This document shows, piece after piece, positions 30,272 through 40,453 of a DNA stretch of 64,000 nucleotides. How positions within the stretch are numbered: the first letter of the stretch is position 1; each line of letters starts with the position of its first letter. The position numbers and the translations under genes were made by a program. Source of the DNA: Xanthomonas bonasiae (lineage in GTDB: Bacteria; Pseudomonadota; Gammaproteobacteria; Xanthomonadales; Xanthomonadaceae); NCBI RefSeq assembly GCF_017163705.1, contig NZ_JAFIWB010000025.1, positions 29,190-93,189 of the forward strand, in the 5' to 3' direction. Under the pieces are notes generated by a model, which was not told the origin of the DNA, searched no databases, and worked only from the letters and a program-made list of their open reading frames with translations.

Positions 30272-32149
30272 TCAGCGCGCCAACGCGCGGCGAATCTCGT
30301 CGAGCGCGCCCGGATCGTCCAGCGTCGACAGGTCGCCGGGATCGCGCTGCTCGGCCAGCGCCTGCAGCGAACGCCGCAGCAGTTTGCCCGAGCGCGTCTT
30401 CGGCAATGCCTGCACCAGATACACCTGCGCCGGCCGCGCCACCGCACCGAGCCGCTCCACCACGCATTGCCGCAGTTGTTCGGCAATGGCGGCGGCGGCA
30501 TCGGGCGATGCCTGTTGTTTCAGCGTCGCGAAGACCACCGGCACCTGCCCCTTCAGTTCGTCGTGCATGCCGATCACCGCCACCTCGGCCACGTCCGCAT
30601 GGCCGGCGATGGCTTCTTCGATCTCGCGCGTGCCGAGGCGATGGCCGGCGACGTTGATCACGTCGTCGGTGCGGCCGAGGATGAAGGTATAGCCGTCGTC
30701 GTCGCGAATCGCCCAGTCCAGCGAGCTGTACAGCAGCTCGTCGAAATGGCTGAAATAGCTGCGCAGGAAGCGCGCGTCGTCGTTCCACACCGTGGTCATG
30801 CAGCCCGGCGGCAGCGGCGGCTCGATCACCAGCACGCCCTTGCGCCCGGCCGGCACCTCGGTGCCCTGCGGGTCGACGATCTTCATCTTGTAGCCGAGAT
30901 TGGGAAAGCCCGGCGAACCCGGCTTGACCGGCCGCATTTCCAGTCCCGGCAGCAAGGTCAGCGCCGGCCAGCCGGTCTCGGTCTGCCAGTAGTTGTCGAT
31001 GATCGGCTTGCCCAGCGCCTCGCCGATCCACAGCGCGGTGGGCTCGTCCAGCGGCTCGCCGGCCAGGAACAGGTATTGCAACGCGCTCAGGTCGTGGTCG
31101 CGGATGTGACGCACCGGGTGCTTCTTCAGCACGCGGATCGCGGTCGGCGAGGAGAACATGGTGCGCACCCGGTATTTCTCGCACAGCGCCCACCACACGC
31201 CGGGATCCGGATTGACCGGCAAGCCCTCGTACAGCAGCGAGGTGCAGCCGGCGATCAGCGGACCGTACACGTTGTACGAATGGCCGACCGCCCAGCCGAC
31301 ATCGGACGTGGAGAACATCACCTGGCCCGGCGCGCAATCGAACACCGTGCGCATCGACAGCGCCAGCGCCACCGCGTAGCCGCCGACGTCGCGCTGTACG
31401 CCCTTGGGCTTGCCGGTGGTGCCGGAGGTGTACAGCAGATAGCTGGGTTCGTTGGATTCCAGCCAGGTCACCGGCACCTGCGCGTCGCCGACCTGCGCGC
31501 GCAACTCGGCGTAGTCCATGTCGCGCCCGTCGCTGCGCGGCTGCGCCGGATCCAGCCCGCGCGAGACGATCAGCACCTTCGGCGGCGGCGCGCTGGCTTC
31601 CGCGCAGGCGGCATCGACCAGCGGCTTGTAGGGGATGATCTTGCCGCCGCGGCTGCCGGCATCGGCGGCGATCAGCAGCTTCGGCGCCGCATCGTCGATG
31701 CGCAGCGCCAGGTTGTGCGCGGCGAAACCGCCGAACACCACCGAGTGCACCGCGCCGATGCGCGCGCAGGCCAGCATCGCGAACACCGCCTCGGCCATGT
31801 TCGGCATGTAGATGACCACGCGGTCGCCGCGCTGCACGTCCAGACGCAGCAGCACCGCGGCGAAGGCATTGACCTCGGCGTGCAGCTGCGCATAGGTGAA
31901 TTCGCGGGTCTGCCCGGTCTCGCTGGACACCGCCACCAGCGCCAGCTGCGCGGCGCGCTCGGGCAGGTGCCGGTCGACCGCGTTGTGGCACAGGTTGGTC
32001 AGGCCGCCGCCGAACCAGCGCCGGAACGGCGGGTGGTCGTATTCCAGGATCGCCTGCGGCGGCCGCTGCCAGTGGATCGCCTTGGCCTGCTCCGCCCAGA
32101 ACTCCTCCGGCTGCTCGATCGAGCGCCGGTACAGCGTCGCGTAGTCCAT
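30272..32149 (-). CDS. prpE: Propionyl-CoA synthetase (acetyl-CoA synthetase-like)
   Basis: A 625-residue acyl-adenylate enzyme that activates propionate with ATP and CoA. The start at 32149 (MDYATLYRRSIEQPEEFWAE) follows GGGAGGGG. Motifs: the PrpE-type HWQRPPQAILEYDHPPFRRWF, the ATP loop YTSGTTGKPKGV, SDVGWAVGHSYNVYGPL, DNYWQTETGWP, GRTDDVINVAGHRLGT and the catalytic lysine region LPKTRSGKLLRR. RWFGGGLTNLCHNAVDRHL and Q at the RDVGGY position favour propionyl- over acetyl-CoA synthetase. No prpBCD genes are adjacent. Confidence 0.88.
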   Translation of the reverse strand: MDYATLYRRSIEQPEEFWAEQAKAIHWQRPPQAILEYDHPPFRRWFGGGLTNLCHNAVDRHLPERAAQLALVAVSSETGQTREFTYAQLHAEVNAFAAVLLRLDVQRGDRVVIYMPNMAEAVFAMLACARIGAVHSVVFGGFAAHNLALRIDDAAPKLLIAADAGSRGGKIIPYKPLVDAACAEASAPPPKVLIVSRGLDPAQPRSDGRDMDYAELRAQVGDAQVPVTWLESNEPSYLLYTSGTTGKPKGVQRDVGGYAVALALSMRTVFDCAPGQVMFSTSDVGWAVGHSYNVYGPLIAGCTSLLYEGLPVNPDPGVWWALCEKYRVRTMFSSPTAIRVLKKHPVRHIRDHDLSALQYLFLAGEPLDEPTALWIGEALGKPIIDNYWQTETGWPALTLLPGLEMRPVKPGSPGFPNLGYKMKIVDPQGTEVPAGRKGVLVIEPPLPPGCMTTVWNDDARFLRSYFSHFDELLYSSLDWAIRDDDGYTFILGRTDDVINVAGHRLGTREIEEAIAGHADVAEVAVIGMHDELKGQVPVVFATLKQQASPDAAAAIAEQLRQCVVERLGAVARPAQVYLVQALPKTRSGKLLRRSLQALAEQRDPGDLSTLDDPGALDEIRRALAR

Positions 32150-32281
32150 GCGGCCCCTCCCAAGGCGATGCACCCACGCCGAGCATAGTCCCTGCGCGTC
32201 GCGGGCGTCCTTCCGACCTTGGTCGAAGGGCGACCGCGACGCCGCGGCGTCACCGGCCCGTGCCGCCGCCGGTGGACTGCC

Positions 32282-34792
32282 CTACTGCTTTTGCGCTGCC
32301 GCCTTCGCCGCCGCCGCACGCGGCGGCGCATTCTTCACGTAGCGGTCGAACCACTCCAGCATCTCCGCCACCACGTCCTCGTTGGACTCGCGCGCGGTGT
32401 ACCAGTGCGGCTCGAACGGCAGCAGCACCAGCCGCGCGGTGCCGCCATTGCCGCGGATCGCCTGGAACAGGCGCGGCGCCTGGGTGGTTTCGGTGCCGGG
32501 ATTGGCGTCGTCCATGCCGTGCACGATCAGCAGCGGCTCGTTGATCTTGTCGGCATGGAAGAACGCCGAGGCCTGCGCGTAGACCTCCGGCGCGGCCCAG
32601 AACGAGCGCCGCTCGTTCTGGAAGCCGAACGGGGTCAGGGTCTTGTTGTAGCTGCCGCTGGTCGCCACGCCGGCGCGGAACAGGTCGGTATGCGCCAGCA
32701 GGTTGGCCGCCATCAGCGCGCCGTGGCTGTGGCCGGTGACGCCGATCCGCTGCCGGTCGACCACGCCCAGCTCCACCGCCTTGTCCACCGCGGCGGTGGC
32801 GTTGTCCACCAGTTGCTGCAGATAGGTGTCGTAGGCGGTCTTGGGATCGCCGACGATCGGGAAGGCGGTGTCGTCGATGATCGCGTAGCCGGCCAGCAAC
32901 AGCAGCTGGTAGGAACTCAGCCGGGTGAAATCGCGCTCGTTGGCGCCGCTGACCTGGCCGGCCTTGGACGGGTCGGCATAGTCCAGCGGATAGGCGTACA
33001 GGATCGCCGGCACCCGCGTGCCTTCCTTGTAGCCGGGCGGCGTGTACAGGGTGAACGACAGTTCCACCCCGTCCTTGCGCTTGTAGGTCACCAGCCGCTT
33101 CTTGATCTGCCGCACCAGCGGCGTCGGATCGGGGAAGCGGGTGACCGGCGCGATGCTCGAGGCGTAGACCGCTTCGCCCGCCGCCGCATCCGTCTGCGCC
33201 TGGCCCAGCGCGCGCAGGTACACGTTGGGCGGATCGGTCGGCGACTGGCGCCAGGTCAGCAGCTTGGTCGTATCGTCGCCGGCGAACCCGGCGAACACCT
33301 CGTCGACGCTGGCATCGCTGCGGAACAGGCGCTCGGTCTTGCCGCTGGCCAGTTCGTAGCGGTCCAGGAACGCGCGGTCGCCGGCCGGCGTGGCGCCCTG
33401 CCCGCTCAGGAACAGCGCGCCGCGGTCCTCGTGCAGCACCGCTTCGCCGTTGGCCAGCACGCGCAGTTCCGGGGTGCCGGGATCGGCGTACAGATCGTCG
33501 GTGGACAGGTCGAACAGCACCCGGGCCGGCGTGCCGGGGCGGTCGGCGTCCAGCAACGAGGTGCGGCGCCAGTGGCGGTTCTCGTCGTATTCGTCCAGCA
33601 GCGTCCGGCCGCCCTCGGCGAACCAGGACAGTCCGGCGTAGCGCTGGGTCACCCGCGCCAGTTCGCGCGGCTTGGCGGTGAACGGCGCCGCCAGGGTCAG
33701 CAGCTTGTCGCGTGCGGGCACGGTGGCCTTCCAGTCGCCGCCGTCCAGCGCCTCGGCCCAGACCAGCGTGGCCGGCTGGTTGGCCCGCCAGGAATACGCA
33801 CGCGGGCCGGTCGGCACGCCCTGCACCGGCACCCGGTCGGCGACCGGCAGCTCGGCCAGCACGCGCTCGCCGCCAGTGGACAGATCGAGCACCGCCACAT
33901 CGTGGGCGAAACGCGCATAGGTGGTGACGTAGGAATACGGCCGCTTGAGCCGCTCCACGCGCACATGGCGGCCGTCGGGCGCGCCGTCCACCGCGGTATA
34001 GACCGCCGGCGCGCCGACCTTGGCCTGCTTGCCACTGGCGGCATCGACGGTGAGCAGTTGCGAGGTGGCGTAGTAGGTGAACAGCGCCTCGTCCTCGGGG
34101 CTGGACAGCGTGTCGCGCGCCTCGTAGGTGCTGCTCTCGCCCTTGCCCTGGATGGTTTCCTTGACCTCCGGGCCGGGCGGCACCGCCGCCTTGCGCGGCG
34201 CCGCGCCCAGGTCCTGCGGCACGGTCTTCAACAGCAGCGTGTCGCTGCCGCCCAGCCACTGGATCTCGCCGCCCAGCACCGGGTTGAGCTGCACGCCGTC
34301 GATGCGGCGCACATTGCCGGTGGCCACATCGCCCACCCATAGTTCGACGCGGTCGGCGGCGGTGTTGTTGAAGGCGAAACGGCGCCCGTCCGGCGACCAC
34401 ACCGGCAGCGCCGGACAGGCGCCGGCCGGCAGGGTCACCGCGGTCTGCTTGCCGCTGGCCACGTCGACCAGGCTGAAACCTTCCAGGCAGGCGCGGATGC
34501 CGTAACCGTTGGACATGTCGTGGCGGCTGTGGCTGCGCGGCTCCACCCGCACCCCGGCCAGCTTCAGGTACGGCTCGGCCACGCGCGCGATCGGCGGATA
34601 CTGGGTGCGCTGCACCAGCAGCAGGGTCTTGCCGGTGGGATCCAGCCGCGGCGACGGATTCAGCGGCGCGCGCATCACCCCCAGCAGCGGCTCCGGCGGT
34701 TGCCGATAGCCGCTGTCCGCGGCGTTGGCGGCGAGCGGCAACAGGCTGGCCAGCGCCAGCCCTCCGATCCAGCGGTACGGAGCGCGCGTCAT
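32282..34792 (-). CDS. Exported S9 prolyl-oligopeptidase-family peptidase, glutamyl endopeptidase type
   Basis: An 836-residue serine peptidase. GGGGAAATAGC precedes the ATG at 34792, and the signal peptide ends PLAANAAD (about residue 25). A beta-propeller-like region fills roughly 60-560. The alpha/beta-hydrolase domain carries nucleophile GHSHGALMA (Ser689), Asp in VHGMDDANPGT (about 762) and His in EPHWYTARES (about 796). The stretch LTPFGFQNERRSFW is shared with chloroplast glutamyl endopeptidase, so cleavage after Glu in the periplasm is likely. GHSHG replaces the usual GHSYG. Confidence 0.88.
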   Translation of the reverse strand: MTRAPYRWIGGLALASLLPLAANAADSGYRQPPEPLLGVMRAPLNPSPRLDPTGKTLLLVQRTQYPPIARVAEPYLKLAGVRVEPRSHSRHDMSNGYGIRACLEGFSLVDVASGKQTAVTLPAGACPALPVWSPDGRRFAFNNTAADRVELWVGDVATGNVRRIDGVQLNPVLGGEIQWLGGSDTLLLKTVPQDLGAAPRKAAVPPGPEVKETIQGKGESSTYEARDTLSSPEDEALFTYYATSQLLTVDAASGKQAKVGAPAVYTAVDGAPDGRHVRVERLKRPYSYVTTYARFAHDVAVLDLSTGGERVLAELPVADRVPVQGVPTGPRAYSWRANQPATLVWAEALDGGDWKATVPARDKLLTLAAPFTAKPRELARVTQRYAGLSWFAEGGRTLLDEYDENRHWRRTSLLDADRPGTPARVLFDLSTDDLYADPGTPELRVLANGEAVLHEDRGALFLSGQGATPAGDRAFLDRYELASGKTERLFRSDASVDEVFAGFAGDDTTKLLTWRQSPTDPPNVYLRALGQAQTDAAAGEAVYASSIAPVTRFPDPTPLVRQIKKRLVTYKRKDGVELSFTLYTPPGYKEGTRVPAILYAYPLDYADPSKAGQVSGANERDFTRLSSYQLLLLAGYAIIDDTAFPIVGDPKTAYDTYLQQLVDNATAAVDKAVELGVVDRQRIGVTGHSHGALMAANLLAHTDLFRAGVATSGSYNKTLTPFGFQNERRSFWAAPEVYAQASAFFHADKINEPLLIVHGMDDANPGTETTQAPRLFQAIRGNGGTARLVLLPFEPHWYTARESNEDVVAEMLEWFDRYVKNAPPRAAAAKAAAQKQ

Positions 34793-35021
34793 GCTATTTC
34801 CCCAAATGAATGGCCGAGGAAACCTAGCACACCCGCAAACCGGCGCGCGCGGGCGCAACGTCATGGCCGGCCGAACGGCGAAGGCATACCGCAGAGGCCG
34901 GCTGTCGCGCGCAGTCGTGGAATGGCGATGCAACGGCGACCATCGCCGCCGCGCGAGCGTGGCGCCCCCGACCTAACTGGGGGCGCGCCAGCCGCTTGTA
35001 CGGCGCGGGCCAGCCCGAACG

Positions 35022-35753
35022 CTAGGAAGCGGCCTTGCTGGTCTCGGCCACGATCTCGCACTTGGCCTTCTTGCCCTGCTCGCCAGCGCAGTACTTTTTT
35101 GCCGCACGCCGCGCCTGCCAGGCGCTATTGCCCTCGGCTGCGTACAGCTTGCCGTCGTCGCCCAGCGCCATCGCCGCATGCGGCTGCTGATGCACGTAGG
35201 CGAAGCATGCCGCCTCGCCACCGCAGGCCTGCAGCATGGCCTGGCGGGCATCGCCGCGACGCACGCCGCCGCTGATCGCATAGGCTTTCTGCTGGGTACC
35301 GTTGTAGCCCAGTGCATTGAATTGCCAATACACGGCGCGGCCGCCGCTGCCGGCCGAGACCACCACGTCGCAGTGGACGCCCGGCTTGGCGAGCTCGCAT
35401 TGCCGCAGCGCCGCTTCCGCCGTCGAGGCGTAACCGATGACATCTTCGTCCGAGGCAGCAAAATAGAAGTAGTCGTCGTAGAAGCTCACCACCAGGCATG
35501 ACGGACCGCAGTCGCGCGCGGCGGCGGCCTTGGCTTGGTCGGCATCGCTGTAATTCCATACCGAGCCCATCGCGCGGGTCGCCGGATCCAGCGCGACCGC
35601 GCCGGCCAGCCAGGTGCACTGGCTCTGCATCACCGGCTGGTTGTTGTACATGCCGACAACCACGTCCTGGCAGGACTGCCAGGCCTTGGCCGAGCCGGAC
35701 CACGCCACTCCAGCCGCCAACAACAGCAGCAAGCCCCATATCCGTTGATGCAT
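35022..35753 (-). CDS. Secreted cysteine-rich protein, DUF4189-like
   Basis: A 243-residue exported protein. GGAG lies six bases before the ATG at 35753; an ATG at 35765 is an in-frame alternative. The signal peptide ends WSGSAKA. The body repeats a DUF4189-like pattern two to three times: an aromatic/small stretch (AMGSVWNYSDADQAKAAAAR), then DCGPSCLVVSF, later AALRQCELAKPGVHCDVVV, and ARQAMLQACGGEAACFAYV, then AWQARRAAKKYC. The paired cysteines suggest disulfide-stapled repeats. Function of the domain is unknown; Xanthomonas genomes carry several paralogues. Confidence 0.7.
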   Translation of the reverse strand: MHQRIWGLLLLLAAGVAWSGSAKAWQSCQDVVVGMYNNQPVMQSQCTWLAGAVALDPATRAMGSVWNYSDADQAKAAAARDCGPSCLVVSFYDDYFYFAASDEDVIGYASTAEAALRQCELAKPGVHCDVVVSAGSGGRAVYWQFNALGYNGTQQKAYAISGGVRRGDARQAMLQACGGEAACFAYVHQQPHAAMALGDDGKLYAAEGNSAWQARRAAKKYCAGEQGKKAKCEIVAETSKAAS

Positions 35754-35818
35754 CGTGTGCTCCATGCTCGTTCCAGGCCGCGCAGTCTAGCGCTGTAGTC
35801 GCGCGCGCGTACCCGCAA

Positions 35819-35845
35819 AAGAAAAACGCCGGGCGAGCCCGGCGT
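35819..35845 (-). terminator. Intrinsic terminator of mdh
   Basis: On the minus strand ACGCCGGGC / GCCCGGCGT (35837-35845 with 35826-35834) is followed by TTTTCTTTT. It starts about 24 bases after the mdh stop codon. Confidence 0.92.
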
Positions 35846-35868
35846 CTTCCGCACCTCGATCGCAGCGA

Positions 35869-36891
<1,023 letters not shown>

Positions 36892-37272
36892 TCAGTAGAC
36901 GCGGTAGCCGAGCGGCTGCAGATGCGCGTCCAGGGCGGCGGTGTCGTAGCCGTCGATCACGTGCTGGCCGATCACCGTGATCGGCACGCCTTCGCGGCCC
37001 AGCGCGGCGGCGGCCAGGCGGCCTTCCTCCTGCTCCACGTCGAGCACGCGGTAGCGGACCTGGGCGCGTTCGAAATCGGCCTGTTGCCGGCGGCAGTAGC
37101 CGCACCAGTCGGCGGCCAGCATGACGATGCCGTCTTCGCCGGTGAGCCGCCGCGGATCGCCGGCCGCCAGCGTTGCTGGCGCCGATGCGGCCCCGGAACT
37201 GCGCCACCACGCGTGCACGCCGCCGCCGATTCCGAGCAGCACCATGCACAGCAAAAGGAGACGCATCGTCAT
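36892..37272 (-). CDS. Glutaredoxin-like membrane-anchored redox protein
   Basis: A 126-residue protein with an N-terminal hydrophobic anchor or signal (LLLLCMVLLGIGGGVHA) and a glutaredoxin-like fold. The active site is CGYC (57-60) in IVMLAADWCGYCRRQ. The cis-Pro follows in EGVPITVIGQHVIDGYD and the C-terminal GYD-helix matches glutaredoxins. It probably reduces or isomerises disulfides on the periplasmic side. Start choice between ATG at 37272 and 37266 is open. It follows ppiB by 85 bases on the same strand. Confidence 0.8.
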   Translation of the reverse strand: MTMRLLLLCMVLLGIGGGVHAWWRSSGAASAPATLAAGDPRRLTGEDGIVMLAADWCGYCRRQQADFERAQVRYRVLDVEQEEGRLAAAALGREGVPITVIGQHVIDGYDTAALDAHLQPLGYRVY

Positions 37273-37323
37273 CGAGGGTCGGGCGCGGCAATCAACCGGG
37301 AAATGTTAGCACGCAGGCCATCG

Positions 37324-37348
37324 GCGACCGGCCGCCAGGGCCGGTCGC
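37324..37348 (-). terminator. GC hairpin after ppiB
   Basis: GCGACCGGC / GCCGGTCGC (37340-37348 with 37324-37332) forms a nine-base stem with a seven-base loop just after the ppiB stop. There is no U-run, so it is only a possible terminator or mRNA end protector. Confidence 0.4.
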
Positions 37349-37356
37349 GGCGGCAC

Positions 37357-37851
37357 TCAGGCGTCGAGCAGGCGGTTCCACTCGGCGACGCGGTCGGCCT
37401 TGGCCGCCAGCACCGCATCGGTATCGCCTTCGATGGTGATCTTGTTGATCGCATCGCCCTGGGCGACGCTGTCGACCACGTCCAGGCCCTGGGTCACCTT
37501 GCCGAACACGGTGTGCTTGCCGTCCAGCCACGGGGTGGCGGTGTGGGTGATGAAGAACTGGCTGCCATTGGTGCTGGGACCGGCGTTGGCCATCGACAGC
37601 ACGCCGCGCTCATGGCGCACGCCGTTGTTGGTCTCGTCCTCGAAACGGTAGCCCGGGCCGCCGCGGCCGGAGCCTTCCGGGCAGCCGCCCTGGATCATGA
37701 AGTCGGCGATCACGCGGTGGAAGCTCAGCCCGTCGTAGAAGCCGCGCTTGGCCAGGTTCACGAAGTTGGCCACGGTCAGCGGCGCCTTGTCGGGATACAG
37801 CTCGATGGTGATCGGGCCGCGGGCGGTGTCGAAATGGGCGATCAGGGACAT
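37357..37851 (-). CDS. ppiB: Peptidyl-prolyl cis-trans isomerase, cyclophilin type
   Basis: A 164-residue cytosolic cyclophilin. AAGGAATCCC precedes the ATG at 37851. The family blocks are complete: FDTARGPITIELYPDKAPLT, NFVNLAKRGFYDGLSFHRVI with the catalytic Arg, DFMIQGGCPEGSGRGGPGY, VLSMANAGPSTNGSQFFIT and TPWLDGKHTVFGKV. The upstream frame continues open but is only a shadow extension. It shares an upstream region with the divergent bipA. Confidence 0.95.
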   Translation of the reverse strand: MSLIAHFDTARGPITIELYPDKAPLTVANFVNLAKRGFYDGLSFHRVIADFMIQGGCPEGSGRGGPGYRFEDETNNGVRHERGVLSMANAGPSTNGSQFFITHTATPWLDGKHTVFGKVTQGLDVVDSVAQGDAINKITIEGDTDAVLAAKADRVAEWNRLLDA

Positions 37852-37986
37852 GGGATTCCTTGGAAACGGGGGCGTCATTTGGGGCGCATAGGATACACGC
37901 CGGCCTGTTTGGCCCGCCTCCGGTGCCGCCGGCAGCGCCACCGCCGCCGCCTGAATCCTGAACCGGCAGGCGCGCCGGGATACAGG

Positions 37987-37992
37987 TATAAT
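37987..37992 (+). promoter_or_regulatory. Candidate -10 element of bipA
   Basis: A perfect TATAAT sits 49 bases before the bipA ATG in GC-rich DNA. No good TTGACA lies 16-18 bases upstream (CGGCAG at 17), so the -35 is weak or activator assisted. Confidence 0.5.
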
Positions 37993-38040
37993 AGGGGGCT
38001 TACTCTCCTTCCTTTCTGGCGCCGGTTGGCCCCCTTTCGC

Positions 38041-39870
38041 ATGTCCATCGAAAATCTTCGCAATATCGCCATCGTCGCCCACGTCGATCATGGCAAGACC
38101 ACCCTCGTCGACTGCCTGCTGAAGCAGTCCGGCACCCTCTCCGAGCGCACGGTGCTGGCCGAGCGCGTGATGGACAGCAACGATCAGGAAAAGGAACGTG
38201 GCATCACGATCCTGGCCAAGAACACGGCCATCACCTGGCAGGGCAACCGCATCAACATCGTCGACACCCCCGGACACGCCGACTTCGGCGGCGAAGTGGA
38301 GCGCGTGCTGTCGATGGTGGACTCGGTGCTGATCCTGGTCGACGCGATGGACGGGCCGATGCCGCAGACCCGCTTCGTGACCCAGAAGGCCTTCGCGATG
38401 GGCTTCAAGCCGATCGTGGTGGTCAACAAGATCGACCGCCCGGGCGCGCGTCCGGACTGGGTGATCGACCAGGTGTTCGACCTGTTCGACAAGCTCGGCG
38501 CGACCAACGAGCAGCTCGACTTCCCGATCGTCTACGCCTCGGCGCTGCACGGCTACGCGAGCCTGGACGACAGCGCCCGCGAAGGCGACATGACCCCGCT
38601 GTACGAAGCGATCATGAAGCACGTGGCGCCGCCGCAGGTGGATCCGGACGGCCCGTTCCAGATGCGCATCAGCCAGCTGGACTACAACAACTTCGTCGGC
38701 CTGATCGGCATCGGCCGCATCCAGCGCGGCAAGGTCAAGAAGAACATGCCGGTCAGCATCGTCGACCGCGAAGGCAAGAAGCGCCAGGGCAAGATCCTGC
38801 AGGTGCTGGGCTTCATGGGCCTGGAGCGGGTGGAAGTGGAAGAGGCCGAGGCCGGCGACATCGTCGCCATCTCCGGCGTCGCCGACATGAGCATCTCCGA
38901 CACCATCTGCGCGCTCGACACCCCGGAAGCGCTGCCGGCGCTGACCGTGGACGAGCCGACCATCTCGATGACCTTCCAGGTCAACAACTCGCCGTTCGCC
39001 GGCAGCAAGGAACACAGCGGCGGCAAGTTCATCACCAGCCGCCAGATCCGCGAGCGCCTGGAGCGCGAGACGCTGCACAACGTCGCGCTGAAGGTCGAGG
39101 AAGGGTCCGACCCGGACAAGTTCCTGGTCTCCGGCCGCGGCGAGCTGCACCTGTCGGTGCTGATCGAGAACATGCGCCGCGAAGGCTTCGAGCTGGCGGT
39201 GTCGCGCCCGGAAGTCATCGTCAAGGAAATCGACGGCAAGCTGATGGAGCCGGTCGAGCAGCTGGTGGTGGACATCGAAGAGCAGCACCAGGGCGGCGTG
39301 ATGGAGAAGCTGGGCATCCGCAAGGGCCAGCTGAAGAACATGGAGCCGGACGGCAAGGGCCGCGTGCGCCTTGACTACATGATCCCGGCGCGTGGCCTGA
39401 TCGGCTTCCAGAACGAGTTCCGCACCCTGACCCAGGGCTCGGGCCTGCTGTTCCACGTGTTCGACCATTACGGCCCGAAGGAACAGGGCGCCATCGCCAA
39501 GCGCCAGAACGGCGTGATGATCGCCAACGCCGCCGGTGCCACCCCCGCCTACTCGCTGGGGCCGCTGGAAGAGCGTGGCCGCCTGTTCGCCGCCGAAGGC
39601 GACAACGTGTACGAAGGCCAGCTGATCGGTATCCATTCCAAGGACAACGACCTGACCGTCAACGCGATCAAGACCAAGCCGCTGACCAACATGCGCGCTT
39701 CGGGCAAGGACGATGCGATCAAGCTGACCCCGGCGATCAAGTACACGCTGGAACAGGCGCTGGACTTCATCGAGGACGACGAGCTGGTCGAAGTCACCCC
39801 GAAGGAAATCCGCCTGCGCAAGAAGTTCCTGACCGAAAGCGATCGCAAGCGCGCCGGTCGCGGCGGCTGA
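38041..39870 (+). CDS. typA: Ribosome-associated GTPase BipA/TypA
   Basis: A 609-residue translational GTPase that binds the ribosome and aids assembly or stress adaptation. The G1 loop [13 protein letters not shown]2 [12 protein letters not shown]3 [16 protein letters not shown] and G4 [12 protein letters not shown] are intact. Domains II, III and the BipA-specific C-terminal domain follow ([49 protein letters not shown]). The ATG at 38041 gives the standard length; the open frame extends upstream without coding character. Confidence 0.97.
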   Translation: MSIENLRNIAIVAHVDHGKTTLVDCLLKQSGTLSERTVLAERVMDSNDQEKERGITILAKNTAITWQGNRINIVDTPGHADFGGEVERVLSMVDSVLILVDAMDGPMPQTRFVTQKAFAMGFKPIVVVNKIDRPGARPDWVIDQVFDLFDKLGATNEQLDFPIVYASALHGYASLDDSAREGDMTPLYEAIMKHVAPPQVDPDGPFQMRISQLDYNNFVGLIGIGRIQRGKVKKNMPVSIVDREGKKRQGKILQVLGFMGLERVEVEEAEAGDIVAISGVADMSISDTICALDTPEALPALTVDEPTISMTFQVNNSPFAGSKEHSGGKFITSRQIRERLERETLHNVALKVEEGSDPDKFLVSGRGELHLSVLIENMRREGFELAVSRPEVIVKEIDGKLMEPVEQLVVDIEEQHQGGVMEKLGIRKGQLKNMEPDGKGRVRLDYMIPARGLIGFQNEFRTLTQGSGLLFHVFDHYGPKEQGAIAKRQNGVMIANAAGATPAYSLGPLEERGRLFAAEGDNVYEGQLIGIHSKDNDLTVNAIKTKPLTNMRASGKDDAIKLTPAIKYTLEQALDFIEDDELVEVTPKEIRLRKKFLTESDRKRAGRGG

Positions 39871-39883
39871 TCGCCGAGTTCCC

Positions 39884-40366
39884 GTGGCTAGCAAGAAGGC
39901 GTACAACCCGGATCCGCACGCGCATCCGGGCCTGCACCTGATCGCACTGCTGGAGGCCGGCAAAGGCCTGCTCGCGGTGCTCGCGGCCACGGGTCTGGAA
40001 CTGATGGGCCCGCTGCCGCTGCGCGCGGCGGTGGGCCGGCTGATCGTGCGTTTCAGCCTGGACCCGGAGCACGGCGCGCTGCCGTCGCTGCTCACCATGA
40101 TCAATCCCGGCGCGGTACATCTTGCCGCCGCCGGCATGCTCGCCTACGGCGTGCTGCACATCGTCGAAGCCTGGGGCCTGTGGCGCGCCAAGGCCTGGGC
40201 GTCGATGCTGGGCTGCGTCTCCGCGGCCATCTATCTGCCGTTCGACATCTACGCGATCGTGCGCCATCCCGGCTGGGCCGCGTGGGCGGTGCTGGCGATC
40301 AACCTGGCCGTGGTCGGCATCCTGGCCCGCGACCTGATCCGGCGCCGGCGGCGTCCCGCGCACTGA
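39884..40366 (+). CDS. DUF2127 membrane protein
   Basis: A 160-residue protein starting at GTG 39884, 13 bases after the bipA stop, so it may be co-transcribed. The N-terminal HPGLHLIALLEAGKGLLAVLAA and the later GVLHIVEAWGLWRAKAWA and LPFDIYAIVRHPGWAAW match the DUF2127 pattern. About four hydrophobic segments are visible, followed by a basic tail (RDLIRRRRRPAH). Function unknown; an inner-membrane protein. Confidence 0.82.
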   Translation: MASKKAYNPDPHAHPGLHLIALLEAGKGLLAVLAATGLELMGPLPLRAAVGRLIVRFSLDPEHGALPSLLTMINPGAVHLAAAGMLAYGVLHIVEAWGLWRAKAWASMLGCVSAAIYLPFDIYAIVRHPGWAAWAVLAINLAVVGILARDLIRRRRRPAH

Positions 40367-40453
40367 ACGCATGCGGGCAGGCGCCCGCACCGGTTTGCCA
40401 ATCCCCATAGCGCTGCGTAGCCTCCTGGAGAACGACTTCCCGGGAACCTGCCG

